Part shown: in pieces, positions 21,985 to 32,990 of the stretch
How the letters are laid out: each line of letters begins with the position of its first letter
How positions within the stretch are numbered: position 1 is the first letter of the stretch
NCBI GenBank assembly: GCA_949316235.1
Contig: OX438758.1
Location: 10,821,731 to 10,885,730, forward strand
DNA from: Oegoconia quadripuncta
Taxonomy: Eukaryota > Arthropoda > Insecta > Lepidoptera > Autostichidae
Reading direction: 5' to 3'
Length of the DNA stretch: 64,000 bases
The notes under the pieces: model-generated
Seen by the model: the letters and a program-made list of their open reading frames with translations, nothing else
Databases searched by the model: none
What the model was told of the DNA's origin: nothing
Made by a program: the position numbers and the translations under genes

Positions 21985-22797
21985 AATACGCCATAGAAAT
22001 ATTTAACTTTACAATAGTATCTGAAGAATTTCAGCTCAGTTTTCCTATATTATAAAGAGAAATCTAGCTCGTTTGACTTTGAACGATGTTGCAAATTGTA
22101 CTATGGCGAGATCATGGTCGTATATTATATAGAACCAGTATAAATTATTACACTATAGAAATACTTAACTTTACAATAGTATCTGAAGAATTTCAGCTCA
22201 GTTATGCTTTATTATAATGAGAAATTTAGCTCGTTTGACTGTGAACGATGATGCAAATCGTACTATGACGAGATCATGGTCGCATATTATATAGAACCAG
22301 TATAAATTATTACGCTATAGAAATACTTAACTTTACAATAGCATCTGAAGAATTTCAGCTCAGTTATGCTATATTATAATGAGAAATTTAGCTCGTTTGA
22401 CTATGAACGATGATGCAAATCGTACTATGGCGAGATCATGGTCGCATATTATATAGAACCAGTATAAATTATTACGCTATAGAAATACTTAACTTTACAA
22501 TAGTATCTGAAGAATTTCAGCTCAGTTATGCTTTATTATAATGAGAAATTTAGCTCGTTTGACTGTGAACGATGATGCAAATCGTACTATGACGAGATCA
22601 TGGTCGCATATTATATAGAACCAGTATAAATTATTACGCTATAGAAATACTTAACTTTACAATAGTATCTGAAGAATTTCAGCTCAGTTATGCTATATTA
22701 TAATGAGAAATTTAGCTCATTTAACTATGAACGATGATGCAAATCGTACTATGGCGAGATCATGGTCGCATATTATATAGAACCAGTATAAATTTAT
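21985..22797. repeat. Tandem array, five 162-bp units, in the DIRS leader
   Basis: The string acaatag(t/c)atctgaag recurs at 22,011, 22,173, 22,335, 22,497 and 22,659, an exact 162-bp spacing. Each unit includes tttcagctcagtt, atgagaaatttagctc and gagatcatggtcgcat. The first unit is the most diverged. Related gagattatagtc and gtgattacagtc motifs continue to about 22,940. 22,798-23,189 holds degraded ORF1 sequence without a usable frame. Confidence 0.92.
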
Positions 22798-23189
22798 TTA
22801 ACGTGGTACTATGACGAGATTATAGTCAAACGTATTCTTACCAATGAATACTACGGCGCGACCGTAGTTGCATACTTTCCTATCTAGTACTGTGACGTGA
22901 TTACAGTCAAAATGTCATGCCGTGATCATGACTTTGGTATCCTGTACTTACAGAATCAGGAAGTCCGAGGGCCTCTTGCTCAAGATATAGAAGTCCAAGT
23001 CCGGTACCCTTATCTATTAGCTCAGATAATGCGGGCTTAAGCCCTATCATGCGGTCAGCCATAACCGTGGTCGATTACGACATAAACAAGACGAGAGATG
23101 CCACAGGGGATCCACCCGACTTACCAGCTGGCCAAGCTCGCGTATCCGATCTCCCGGCGACAGCAGTCTAGTCTTCAACTGAAAGACCG

Positions 23190-23489
23190 GGAGCCGCCTC
23201 AGTCGAGCCATCAACTTCTACGGCTTTACCAAGAAATATTTTAGAGGCGTTAGGCGATTCGAAGGTTAAACAGGAACTCTTCGGATCCAAAATCCATGAT
23301 GACGTCTCTAAACGCTGGGGTCGGATATTATCGGAAGGTCTGAATAAGGACCAAAGTAAAGCAATTACAGATAAATTGCTGATACCGGAGAATTTTCAGC
23401 TTGTGAAGGCGCCTAAATTGAATCCTGAAATTTCGGCTGTTCTAACAGAATCCGCTAGGAACAGAGATAAGCGCTTAGAGAAAGCTCAG
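23190..23489 (+). pseudogene. DIRS gag-like ORF1, C-terminal part
   Basis: An open stretch of about 100 codons begins near EPSTSTALPRNILEALG and ends with a TAA at about 23,489. It contains WGRILSEGLNKDQ and LLIPENFQLVKAPKLNPE, a segment that I know from DIRS ORF1 proteins. It continues, after stops, to the RT frame at 23,655. Confidence 0.6.
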
Positions 23490-23654
23490 TAACATCTGGG
23501 GCTAGGTATAGCCGGCCTTACTAGTGTCACGTCGAAGCTTATGGCGATGGCGACAATATAGACAAAATCGAGCTTATTAAAAAGCTTTCCGAAATCGTTA
23601 TCCGACTCCGTCGAAAGCAGCAGTTCCCAAATCGACGCCCAAAACCCAATAGAG

Positions 23655-25400
23655 GTGAGCGGTCACATAGGCCGTTTAAAATATTTTATTGATAATTGGA
23701 GATCCATTACAAGTGATCCTGTTATTTTACAGATCGTATCTGGTTATAAGATACCTTTTAATCGGCCAGTTACTCAAATAACAGAACCAGTTAATAATGA
23801 ATTTTCACTTTCAGAGAAACATAATTTGAATTTAGAGATCTCAAAGTTAACCCAAACTAAAGCCATTTTGCCATGTGCTGATAAACCGGTCAGTTCATAT
23901 CTAAGATATTTCTCACACCAAAAAGTGACGGTGAAAATAGATGCATACTTAATTTGAAAGCATTAAATAAGTGTGTCGAAACACAACACTTTAAAATGGA
24001 GGACATTCGTACAGCCACGAAATTAATGTCCCCGTCGTGTTTTATGGCAAATATCGATCTCAAAGATACATATTTTTTAATATCGGTGCATCCTTAGTAT
24101 CGGAAGTTTTTAAGATTTAAATTCAACGGCCAAACTTATGAATTTCAGTGCCTTCCGTTTGGTCTACGATCAGCCCCATATGTCTTAACCAAGTTGCTGA
24201 AGCCGGTTGCATCTTTCCTTAGGAGTAAAGGGTTACTCTTAGTCGTATATTTGGATGATATTTTGTGTCTGGGGTATTCGTATAGGGATTGCCAAAATTG
24301 TGTTTCTGAAACAGTAAACGTATTACACTTTCTGGGGCTGGCAATTAATACCGAAAGGAGCCACTTGTTACCAAGTCAAATTTGTACGTTCTTAGGATTC
24401 GAACTGAATTCAGTTGACATGAATATGGGCTTACCCTTAAACAAGCGTAATAAAAATTTTATCTCTTGTTAAAGACATATCAAAAAAGAATATTTTGACG
24501 ATTAGGGAGTTCGCTCAATTCGTCGGTGTCCTCACCTCAGCTTGTCCAGCCATTGCCTACGGTTGGGTATACACAAAACGTTTTGAAAGTTAGAAATATC
24601 GAGCATTACAACGATCTAATGATGATTATGACAAGAAAATGGCCATTAGTAAAGCTTTACTACATGATTTTACATGGTGGGAAGGACATATTATGTCTTC
24701 TAAGAATCCTTTTTCGTCGCGATCAAAAGGCTTTAGAAATTTTTTCAGACGCCTCCTTATCAGGGTGGGGCGTAATGTGTAACAGGGAGCGCGCCAGCGG
24801 ATTTCGGGAATATTCCAACTAAATTTTTTAGAGCTTAAAGCGGCTCTTATGGGTCTAAAATGTTCTGCAAGCGAAATGCACGATTCAGAAATTTTACTTC
24901 GTATCGATAACACTGTACCTATTTCATATATTAACAGAATGGGTGGCGTACAGTATAATCATTTAAATGATATTACACGCGAGATATAGTTATTTTGCGA
25001 AGAGCGTCGACTGTACATTTTCACATCATATATTAGATCGAAAGACAACACCGAAGCTGACGAGGAGTCGAGACGCACCAATATTGATGCGGAATGGGAT
25101 CTCTCACAGACTGTCTTTAGAGACATCGTAAGCAACTTTGGGCAGCCTGAGATAGACCTCTTCGCATCTCGTTTGAACAACAAATGCTCTAAGTACATAA
25201 CGTGGAAACGAGACCCGTCCGCCTTCAATATTGACGTGTTTACACTGGATTGGAGTAATTATTACTTTTACGCCTTCCCACCATTCTCACTTATTCTCAA
25301 ATGTCTGGGTAAAATTGTCGACGACGAAGCCACAGGCATCATGGTTGTGCCTTTCTGGCCAAGTCAACCATGGTAGCCATTGCTCCATTCACTGGCGTGC
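23655..25400 (+). pseudogene. DIRS reverse transcriptase and RNase H (multiple frameshifts)
   Basis: Landmarks in order: GRLKYFIDNW and VSGYKIPF (23,670-23,760), LMSPSCFMANIDLKD (about 24,030), LPFGLRSAPY (about 24,150), VVYLDDILCLG (RT active site, about 24,240), FLGFELNSVDM (about 24,390), FSDASLSGWGVMCN (RNase H first Asp, about 24,740), LLRIDNT (about 24,900) and DLFASRLNNKCSKY (about 25,160). The frame changes near 23,955, 24,100, 24,470, 24,820 and 24,990, so the protein is not made. These enzymes copy DIRS RNA; DIRS has no DDE integrase. Confidence 0.9.
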
Positions 25401-26480
25401 AAAGACCCTGTGTATTTTCATCCCGACAATCAGTTACTGATGTCTCCTTTCAGAGAACCGCATCCCTTTTGGAGAACCCTTATCCTGGCGTCGTGCCAAT
25501 TATCAGGGAAGCGTATAGGCGACGCTCACTCAAGCCAGATACAGTAGATATTATGGTGCCTTCCCTCTCAGTAAATTCCCTAAAACAATACAATGTGACA
25601 TTGAAAAAGTGGTGGCAATTTTCCATTGCAGAAAATATTGACTGTTATAACGCAACCGTTCCTCAAATTCTTGAATTTCTAACAATTCAACATAATAAGG
25701 GAGCAAGCTACTCTAGCTTGAACACTTACCGTTCTGCCCTCAGTATAATATTTGGCAAATGGTTCAGTGAGAATGACCAAGTGATAAGGTTTATGAAAGG
25801 CGTCTTTAAGACCTGCTTTTCCGAGGTATCAATTTACGTGGGATCCTAAGTTAGTTCTTGATTTTGTAGGAAATCTATATCCAAACGATAGTTTGTCTTT
25901 AGATAGAATTTGTAAAAAGACAGCGTGTCTCCTTGCATTATCTTCAGGACAACGGGTCCAGACCCCATCCCTTATTAAATTATCTTGCATTACATTTAAT
26001 CAAGACATTATTGAAATAATAATCTTTTATTATTATTTCAATAATTAAATAAATTTGATTAAAACTTCGGCACCTGGTCGGCTAATGCCACGTCTTATTA
26101 TTCCTTTCTTCCCGATCAGGGAAGAGATTTGTCCTGCAAAGGCACTTACGTCATATATTGAGATTACGAAACAGTTCCGAATGAACTCTAATACTGACCG
26201 TTTATTCCTCACGACAAAAAAGCCGATACTTAACGCAAGTTCCTCAACCATCAGTCGATGGATCAAGGGGATAATGGAAGAAAGCGGCATAGATACTGAC
26301 ACCTTTTCTGCCCATAGCACTCGTCACGCTTCTACGTCGGCAGCCCACCGTAAAGACGTGTCTATCGAACTAATTAAGAGAACCGCAGGTTGGACGGGCA
26401 CCTCCCTTGTTTTCGCAAAAATTTTACAATCGGTCTCTCTTGATGAATGATGGAGAAAGTGCATTTGCAGAAGCAGTATT
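25401..26480 (+). pseudogene. DIRS tyrosine recombinase (degraded)
   Basis: The N-terminal core-binding part is the 25,370-25,849 frame (SVNSLKQYNVTLKKWWQF, LNTYRSALS). The catalytic part shows SSGQRVQT (first Arg, about 25,945), AHSTRHAS (H-x-x-R, about 26,310) and AGWT near 26,390. The tyrosine is expected in an F-x-K-F-Y context near 26,420 and lies in another frame, because of a one-base shift. Frameshifts also lie near 25,815-25,850 and 26,000-26,050, where an A/T hairpin (aataataatcttttattattatt) interrupts the ORF. The family integrates the circular DNA without target duplication. Confidence 0.87.
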
Positions 26481-26596
26481 TGATTGTAATAATTAATATT
26501 ATAATAATAATTAAGATATGTAATTTGATAAAATAAAAGTTGATTGTCAAACGTATAACCAATGTTCTAATGTTATTTCGCAAACGCGCTAAACAT

Positions 26597-26715
26597 CTAC
26601 CTGGTGAACTTAAATGTCGAGGATGTAACGACGAAGTATAATTAAAGGTTAAACAAACTTACCTAAGTGAAGTTTGACCATAATTATATGAGTCGTTACA
26701 TCCGAAGGCATTTAA
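26597..26715. repeat. DIRS internal complementary region
   Basis: 26,597-26,643 is the exact inverse of 21,363-21,409 (outer left end). 26,640-26,713 is the inverse of 26,914-26,987 (outer right end). The two parts abut at an aatt shared by both element ends. This is the junction expected of a DIRS circularisation template. Confidence 0.88.
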
Positions 26716-26776
26716 GAACCCTCCCATAACCCATATCCCCCACATAAGTTTGCGAAATACCAGTAAACTCTAAAGA

Positions 26777-26988
26777 AATGACGTTTCGGCGCACGAGTCG
26801 GGGCCGGGTGGGGGCGCGGGAGGAGGGTACTTGTATTTTTTTTTTAGCATTTTCAGCTCTGAAATTGTGCTTGATGCCTAGTACATAGAAGAGTGGACTA
26901 CCTGGTGAACTTAAATGCCTTCGGATGTAACGACTCATATAATTATGGTCAAACTTCACTTAGGTAAGTTTGTTTAACCTTTAATTCT
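26777..26988. repeat. DIRS right inverted terminal repeat and terminus
   Basis: 26,777-26,917 is the inverse of the left ITR. 26,918-26,988 extends it to the right end (…gtaagtttgtttaaccttt, aatt), complementary to the internal region. The end falls inside the C-terminus of the minus-strand DD41D ORF. Confidence 0.85.
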
Positions 26989-27345
26989 CATTCTTTTTCT
27001 TAATTCGCTTTTTACCACCACCGAGCTGAGGTTGGATCTAATTTGGTCAGCTGCTGCAATAATTCGTCGTCTTAACTCTTCAATATCTGGGACTGGCTGG
27101 TTATCGACATACACCAACGTTTTCATATGCCCCCAGACGTAATAGTCCATGGGTGTCAGGTCTGGGCTTCTAGCTGGCCAAGGTATGGGTCCTCCTCTGC
27201 CGATCCAATTATTTGGGAAATTTTCGTCCAGCCAATACCTAATTTGTCGCCTGTAGTGGGCTGGACACCCATCATGTTGGAAGATCATAGCACGCAAGGT
27301 GGCTAAGGGTATGTCTTCCAACAAATCAAAGAAAACATTTCTCAA
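26989..27345 (-). pseudogene. DD41D transposase, catalytic C-terminal fragment
   Basis: The minus-strand frame reads NVFFDLLEDIPL, FQHDGCPAHY (second Asp), WIGRGGPIPWPARSPDLTPMDYYVWG (third Asp, 41 residues later) and ends SELRKRMR at the DIRS junction. The apparent I-K-G-stop after it is encoded by DIRS DNA. The family excises and inserts at TA. The closest relative in this window by eye is the remnant at 31,120-32,180 (shared GCPAHY and WIGRGG), rather than the intact 43,088 element. Confidence 0.85.
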
Positions 27346-28700
27346 ATGCGTTGCACTGGCTTGAGAGTTACCTAAATAATCGTATTCAATGTGTAGAGTT
27401 GTGTAGAATTAACAAATTGAAAGAAAACACAGTATACCGGTCATCATATAGACGTAATGAATGCGGAGTACCCCAGGGAAGCGTATTGGGGCCGTTATTA
27501 TTTCTGTTGTACATTAACGATCTCCCCGGTGAGGTGCCGTTTCAAATGGTCCTGTTTGCTGATGATACATCGGTAATAATACCAGACGATGACAATACTA
27601 TTGCATATGAATCTAAAATAAATTCCACTATCGATATTGTTTATTCATGGTTACATAAAAATAATTTGCAAGCCAATATATCCAAAACAAATTACATGCA
27701 ATTTTTAAATTATAAAACACGAAAACTAAATCTAACTTTGAAATGTCAGGGTCAGGTAATACAGCAAGTCAATGAAACAAAGTTTTTAGGAATAATCTTA
27801 GACGAATACTGTTCCTGGAAGCAGCATGTCAAGTTTACGTGTGACAGACTAAATAGGTTCGTCTTTGCATTGGGACGATTAAGAAATATAGCGGGAGAAA
27901 AAATAGCACTACTCGCATACCATGGTTACGTATCCTCGGTCTTGAGATATGGCATAATGATATGGGGCAACTCTACGGAGATCGGGCGAGTTTTTCTTGT
28001 TTAGAAAAAATGCGTTAGGGCAGTTTGTGGTGTAGGACCAATACACCCGTGCAGACCTCTGTTTAGACGTCTTGGATTACTTACCCTGACTGGATTCTAT
28101 ATCCTTGAAGTTGGCTCTTTTGTTCGAAAATTTCCAGACAATTATAGAAAACCTACTCAAAACCGGACGATGAGAGAAAGAGATATAACGAAATTGCTAA
28201 TGCCACCATATAGAACTTCTTTATATATGAAAAATTGTTATATTATGTCTATCGCCACTTATAATAAGATTCCAAAATATATACGAGACTTGCCAGACAA
28301 ATTATTTGTAGTACGGTTGCGACGATGGCTAACAGAGAAGTGTTACTACAGCTTAAAAGAATTTTTAGATGATAAAGATTAAATTGAATGATATTGCAAA
28401 TGATAATAGTACGATTAGAACTGACTTTGTTTTTGTAATGAATTTATTAATAATGTTATGTATAATATAATTTAGAAAAGGAAAGACTGACAATAAATTG
28501 TAATAAAAGTGACTTATGTAAGAATTATGTTTATTATATAAAATCTACTAATTTAATTATTTTGTATATTAATATTGCATAATATTTGCATGCCGCCATT
28601 GGCTAAACATGTGGTACTAAAATGCATTATAACATTATTGTAAAACCTTATTACTTACCATGTTTAAGCAAATAAATCATTTCATTTCATTTCATTTCAA
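27346..28700 (+). pseudogene. Non-LTR retrotransposon, 5'-truncated RT with one in-frame stop
   Basis: The frame from 27,351 reads WLESYLNNRIQC, CGVPQGSVLGPLLFLLYINDLP, LFADDTSV (active site, about 27,555), FLGIILDEY and AYHGYVSSVLRYG. At 28,002 a TAG interrupts an otherwise open frame that continues to 28,382 (C-terminal KKCVRAVCG to LKEFLDDKD). A Q-to-stop change is likely. 28,383-28,678 is 3' UTR and 28,679-28,699 is an (atttc)n tail. It inserted into the minus-strand DD41D element, pieces of which flank it, and 5' truncation marks it as dead on arrival. Its RT resembles that of the minus-strand LINE at 8-9 kb. Confidence 0.92.
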
Positions 28701-28721
28701 AAAATGTTCATACAATTCACC

Positions 28722-29061
28722 ATGTAAGACGAATTTATGCACGCGAACACTCGGATTGGACGATTGAAGTTTGGTCAAGTCGTGTTCTCGAACGAATCAA
28801 AATTTATGCTGTATAAACATGACTGAAGGGCGACGGTGTACAGAAGACCAGGAGAAAGATTCATGCAAGCCTGTATTGAGGAAAAGGCAGCATACGGTGG
28901 AGGTTCGGTACTTTCTGTGCGGAAAGTCAAACAGAGATAGTACGGATCGAAAATGGTACTCTGAATGGCGAAAGGTACGTACATGGAAGAAATACTAAAT
29001 TCGCTAGGAGCTTTCAAAACACGATATCGACAACACCTCTTAGCCATTCAAAAGCAGACCT
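28722..29061 (+). pseudogene. Tc1-like transposase, C-terminal part (starts with a 95-bp repeat of 21,188-21,283)
   Basis: 28,722-28,816 is nearly identical to the end of the Tc1-like piece at 21,188-21,283 (FGQVVFSNESKFMLY). It then continues into new Tc1-like sequence (RRRVYRRPGERF-type block, then KGTYMEEILNSLGAF at about 28,970-29,015). Frameshifts and a stop are present. This supplies the part of the Tc1-like element missing on the left. Together with 17,273-17,611 and 21,106-21,283 it frames the whole 17-29 kb nest. Confidence 0.7.
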
Positions 29062-31119
29062 ACTGAACTACCTTTTACACTGTTTAAGTAAACACACACT
29101 CCATTTATACTTTTTGCTCTGCTACAAATTGGGTACATTATGTGGTGGCTTTTATTTACAGTTCACATTTTTTCATATCGCACGCTTAGTGTTTTGTGTA
29201 GTCGTGTGTTGTGTTATTGTATATATATATATATATAAGGTCCTAATTTATTAACCCCGATCCCGTCAACACATGATAGTGCTAGTCCAAAGGGTTCAAA
29301 AAAAAGTATAGTTATAAAAAAAGAAAAATAAAAATAAAATAACATTAAAAATAATTAACCATAAACATATTATTTCTTTCCTGCCTGTTCATTACTTATT
29401 GGAAGGCTGACGAATTGTTTACACACACACGCACACCGCAGCCTTCAACCGATCAAAAAGAACTTGCTTGTATGACGAGAGCGCATAACATAAAAGCAAT
29501 TAGAAAAACAGAGACAGAAAATCCGCGGTTGGCGACATTGCCAGATCGCGCGAATTCTCTGTCTCTGCCGCCGCGCGTGGCTCTGTCTCTGTCTTGTCTG
29601 TCTACTACCAGTCATTTCATTGTTCGGGAGCGATATGCACGCGGGATACAGCAGACGCGGAACGTCTGAAAGTTTTCGTCTACTGAGATGTAATGATAAT
29701 GCTTCTGACTGCGGCGTGATAAAGTCAAACTTTGTTGCATAGGTATACAGACGAACCCTCTTGTTCATCAAAAAAACGGACATGTAGGTAAGCTACAGGA
29801 GCTTATCGTTAGCAATTGTTAATTGGAAGAATTGCTGTGTTACATACATAAGCGTGATTCCGAAAACCTAGTTTATCTTACCGCGGTTGTGCCGCGAGGC
29901 CCTCTTAGAGTAAATAAATACCTACCTTCTAATAAACTGTGACAAATAACTGTTTAAATAGGAATAAATTGTTGTAGGTACCTAACTAGATTATGTAAGT
30001 CGGTAACTCGGTGGGCACAGGGTTCGATCCCCATGCAGGCCATGTAAGTAAACGTGACTACTAACCACGTGCCAAGAGGGTTTGGAGGATATTTAAAAAA
30101 CTAAAATAGGTAGGTACACGCTTTCATCAGTTAACGCACTAAAAGTAGGTAGATACCTAACTTCAATAAAGTTATTTAAGATACATAATGAATAATCACA
30201 CTTTCGTCAGTAACGCAGAAACAGAATTACCTACAAAGTTCAATGCTCAAAAAAGCGTGTAATACATAGTTAGGTAGGTAGGTACCTATCTAGTATTAGT
30301 TCGATATAATGTCGACAAAGCACACTACGCTGTTGAAGAGTTCTACTATCTACCTATTCCATCATCAGACCCTGGTCACCAAGTGAAATGTGTTGAACTT
30401 GTCAAAACAAATCAAATAAGCTCAAACTAGCAGCCACTACCCATCTAAGAGTTCCACTATCCAACTCCCGGATTCATTATCAGATTATCTCGATACCTAG
30501 TTGGACCTATACCTACCTACTTACCAAATTATTTTGTTGTCATCGATTAAAATGTACTTCCTAGATTTGTTTACATAATACGTAGTTATAGGTACCTACA
30601 GAGTGAGTATAACGATCGTTATGTTAAAACAGTTTAATAAACTATTATTTTAAATCAAAACACAAAATTTAGTTCTTACAAACGCGCAATGAAGCGAGGT
30701 ATAAATCAGCTGGTGCTATAAGTCGTTGGCCTGTAACAGGGTCATTGGCCGCTCGCTTGACAAACTCGGGCCGAAGTCTTACAAAGCCAACGCGGTAAGA
30801 TGTAGGTAGGTATTTAACGAGAGTTAAAACTCCGAGCTCTATCTTTAGTGCAATCCTAACAATGAGACCGAACCGATATTCAAAACTACGGTACAGTCAG
30901 CAGGACGCCAAGAACATAAGTTGCATTAAAACAGTTCTTATCTCGAGGAACCCACGTCCAAAGTGTTACGAACGTTTGATCGTTCCCTTGAGTAATAAAC
31001 GTTTCCAATCTACGACTTAATTGTCCAAACAGTTTCGTAAAACATTTACCAACATTTCAAAAAACCGGAATGAAATAAACTTCCACATCAATCAACACGA
31101 TGCCGCCATGCTTTCTTTC
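29062..31119. other. Non-coding interval
   Basis: Contains a (ta)n run at 29,219-29,236, one arm of a distant inverted repeat (29,239-29,288), and a patch of gagacagag/ctctgtctct palindromic strings at 29,510-29,600. A B-box-like ggttcgatcccc lies at about 30,020-30,035, probably a SINE head. Many taggtacctac microsatellite tracts occur. No gene is supported. Confidence 0.5.
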
Positions 31120-32180
31120 GTTCAGTCAGTTACTGTGCAGTGTTCCGGAGACAGTGTACTAGCGAAGACGTGCGCACTTTCATGATGCTTTATCGTTATA
31201 CGAACGAGCAGTATTTATACATGGTGGTCTGTTACCAGCAGGCCGCCTACTGAGTGATGAGTGCTGCATCGTTACTTTTCGCTAAAAGGTTTGATGGACG
31301 ACGGCCCGATCCCAGTACTACTTGGTGCAGTGCAGCGACACCGTGATTGGCAGACTTTTCGACCACCATCTGACGCCGGACGGCCACGTCTACCAGCTCG
31401 CTTGGAAGAAGAGGTTTTTAACTTCTATGACCGTCATCCCATGGCCAGCACAATGGATGGAGCCATAGTATTCGGCGTCAGTAACGTTTACGTTTGGAGA
31501 CTGCTGCGTGAAGAGAACCGACACCCTTACCACTTTATCCGCGTCCAGGAATTGGAGGTTGCCAGTGGCTGCGCGAAGATCCCTCCCGACACATTTTATG
31601 GACTGATGAGTGGACCTTCACCCGCGTCGGCCTCTTCAACCAACACAATGCCCACTACTGGACCGAAGCCAACCCGCACCTCGGTCGACCCGATCATTTC
31701 CAGGTCCGATTCAGTGTGAACGTGTGGGCTGGATTATTGGGAGACCACCTACTGGGGCCTGTGTTCTTAGCGCGGCTAAACGGTAAAACGTATGTGGAGC
31801 TTCTGCAGAGAAAGGTGTCGCGAATGTTGGAGCGTGTGCCTCTAGCACCCCTGAGGAACTTTTATTTCCAACACGATGGTTGTCCAGCGCATTACTCTTT
31901 ACATGCGCGGACCTATATTAACCAAGAATTTGGAGATCGCTGGATCGGCCGCGGCGGACCCGTGCCCTGGCCCCCTCGTTCACCAGATCTGACTCCCCTT
32001 GATTTCCATGTGTGGGGACGAGCGAAGGACTTGGTTTACGGTAACGACGGACATTTAATACGCACGGAGCAGCCGTTACGTCGACGTATTAAAAGAGCTT
32101 TTTCCGTTATACGTAGCGACAGAGAGACTTTGCAGAGAGTGAGTGCTCACGTACAAAGACGAGCCACATTGTGTATATAA
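31120..32180 (+). pseudogene. DD41D Tc1/mariner transposase remnant
   Basis: The first part (31,261-31,590) reads SDAGRPRLPARLEEEV, VFGVSNVYVWRLLREENRHPYHFIRVQ, the usual HTH-to-catalytic linker. After a frameshift near 31,575-31,600 the frame reads TDEWTFTRVG (first catalytic Asp), then VNVWAGLLGDHLLGPVF, FQHDGCPAHY (second) and SPDLTPLDFHVWG (third, 41 residues after the second). The end is at 32,180. The N-terminus before 31,261 is decayed: YTNEQY near 31,195 may be its start. All three catalytic Asp are present, but the frame is broken. No TIR or TA duplication was identified. 32,181-32,705 after it is AT-rich with ctacctacctag microsatellites. Confidence 0.85.
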
Positions 32181-32705
32181 CAGAACGGACGACATGTACA
32201 GCAATGATTGTAAATAGGTATTTATTTAAGTTACTTTATTTAAGTTACTTTATTTAAGTCGGTCCATATTTTTCGTACATAACTAGGTACCTACCTAGTT
32301 TGTTACCTAGTAGTTAGTATTTCCATGAGTCATATCATGCCTACCTACCTCCTCAATAACTGTAAATAAGATGATTTAATTGATGTAATTCAAACTTTCT
32401 ATCTACCTACTTAGTTTCTTTAAGTTTTTTATTGTATGCCTACCTTCCGAATAACCGTATTTACCTAACATGATTTTTATTGTACCGTTATGGTTTGTAG
32501 ATACCCAAATTACCTAAATCAAAACTCATAATGTTATAAAGCGAGTGCGGCTACATACAATCTAAGCCATTCTTTTAATAACCTTACAATAAAATGTCAG
32601 TCCACAGCCTGCATAAAGGGTGATGGGAAATTTGAATCACGCTGATGTAATTACATAGGTAATTATGAGTAACAAAATCTTTGTGTATAACAATGATTGA
32701 TGATT

Positions 32706-32990
32706 TGACGACCTGTTTGGTGTAGTGGTTAGAAATTCTGCTGCTATACCAAAAGGTCGCGGGTTCGAATCCCGCTAGGGGCATATGTTTGTATGATGAA
32801 TAGGTACGGACATGTGTACCCGAGTTATGGATGTTTTCATTTATAATAATAAGTATTTATTTACAAAAAAAAAATGTATTTATGTAGTATATCAACCATC
32901 TGGTATCCACAACACAAGCCTATAGTTGCTTAAAGTGGAACTAGATGGCGCTGTGTGTATGTCCAAGGATATTTATTTTATTTTTATTAT
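32706..32990 (+). mobile_element. tRNA-derived SINE
   Basis: Box A-like tggtgtagtggttag (32,719) and box B gggttcgaatcccgc (32,760) form a tRNA-like head. The T-arm pairs, but the 5' and 3' acceptor strands do not, so this is not a working tRNA. The body continues with gtacggacatgtgtacccgagttatggatgtttt and a tail region rich in tatttat. Order and wording resemble known lepidopteran SINEs. Pol III would drive transcription from the internal boxes. Confidence 0.7.

Larger units (their letters stand above)
21363..26988 (+). mobile_element. DIRS retrotransposon with inverted terminal repeats and internal complementary region
   Basis: The element encodes a gag-like ORF1, RT/RNase H and a tyrosine recombinase. 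It is bounded by inverted repeats (21,390-21,531 and 26,777-26,917). A region at 26,597-26,715 is complementary to the outer left end joined to the outer right end, with an aatt overlap. This matches the DIRS1 plan, in which a circular intermediate is made through that region and integrated by the recombinase. The host DD41D ORF is found at both sides. All ORFs are broken by stops and frameshifts. The first 2,900 bp are duplicated at 61,101-64,000. Confidence 0.85.
21284..28721 (-). mobile_element. DD41D (rosa-like) Tc1/mariner element, minus strand, split by DIRS and LINE insertions
   Basis: Three pieces of one minus-strand protein can be placed. They are GELYEHFL at about 28,700-28,721, the catalytic C-terminal part at 27,345-26,989 (FQHDGCPAHY, then SPDLTPMDYYVWG), and the terminal C-V-R-N-G-G-S-H-F-E-N-Q-L stop at 21,362-21,321. 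Between the last two lies the DIRS element; between the first two lies the LINE. From the second to the third catalytic Asp I count 41 residues, the DD41D spacing. The N-terminal two thirds are missing on the right side. Confidence 0.7.

Noticed and set aside
26970..26988. Last three codons and stop of the DD41D ORF
   Set aside because: They are encoded by the DIRS right end; the family-like C-terminus is found at 21,321-21,362 beyond the DIRS element.
29219..29236. CRISPR-like or regulatory repeat
   Set aside because: Plain (ta)n microsatellite; the tandem arrays in this window have no spacer structure and the genome is an insect's.
30005..30045. tRNA gene
   Set aside because: Only a B-box-like ggttcgatcccc is visible; no D-arm or acceptor stem.
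32709..32783. tRNA gene
   Set aside because: Box A, box B and the T-arm are present, but the acceptor strands (gacctgt and tagggg c) do not pair, and the following body is SINE-like.
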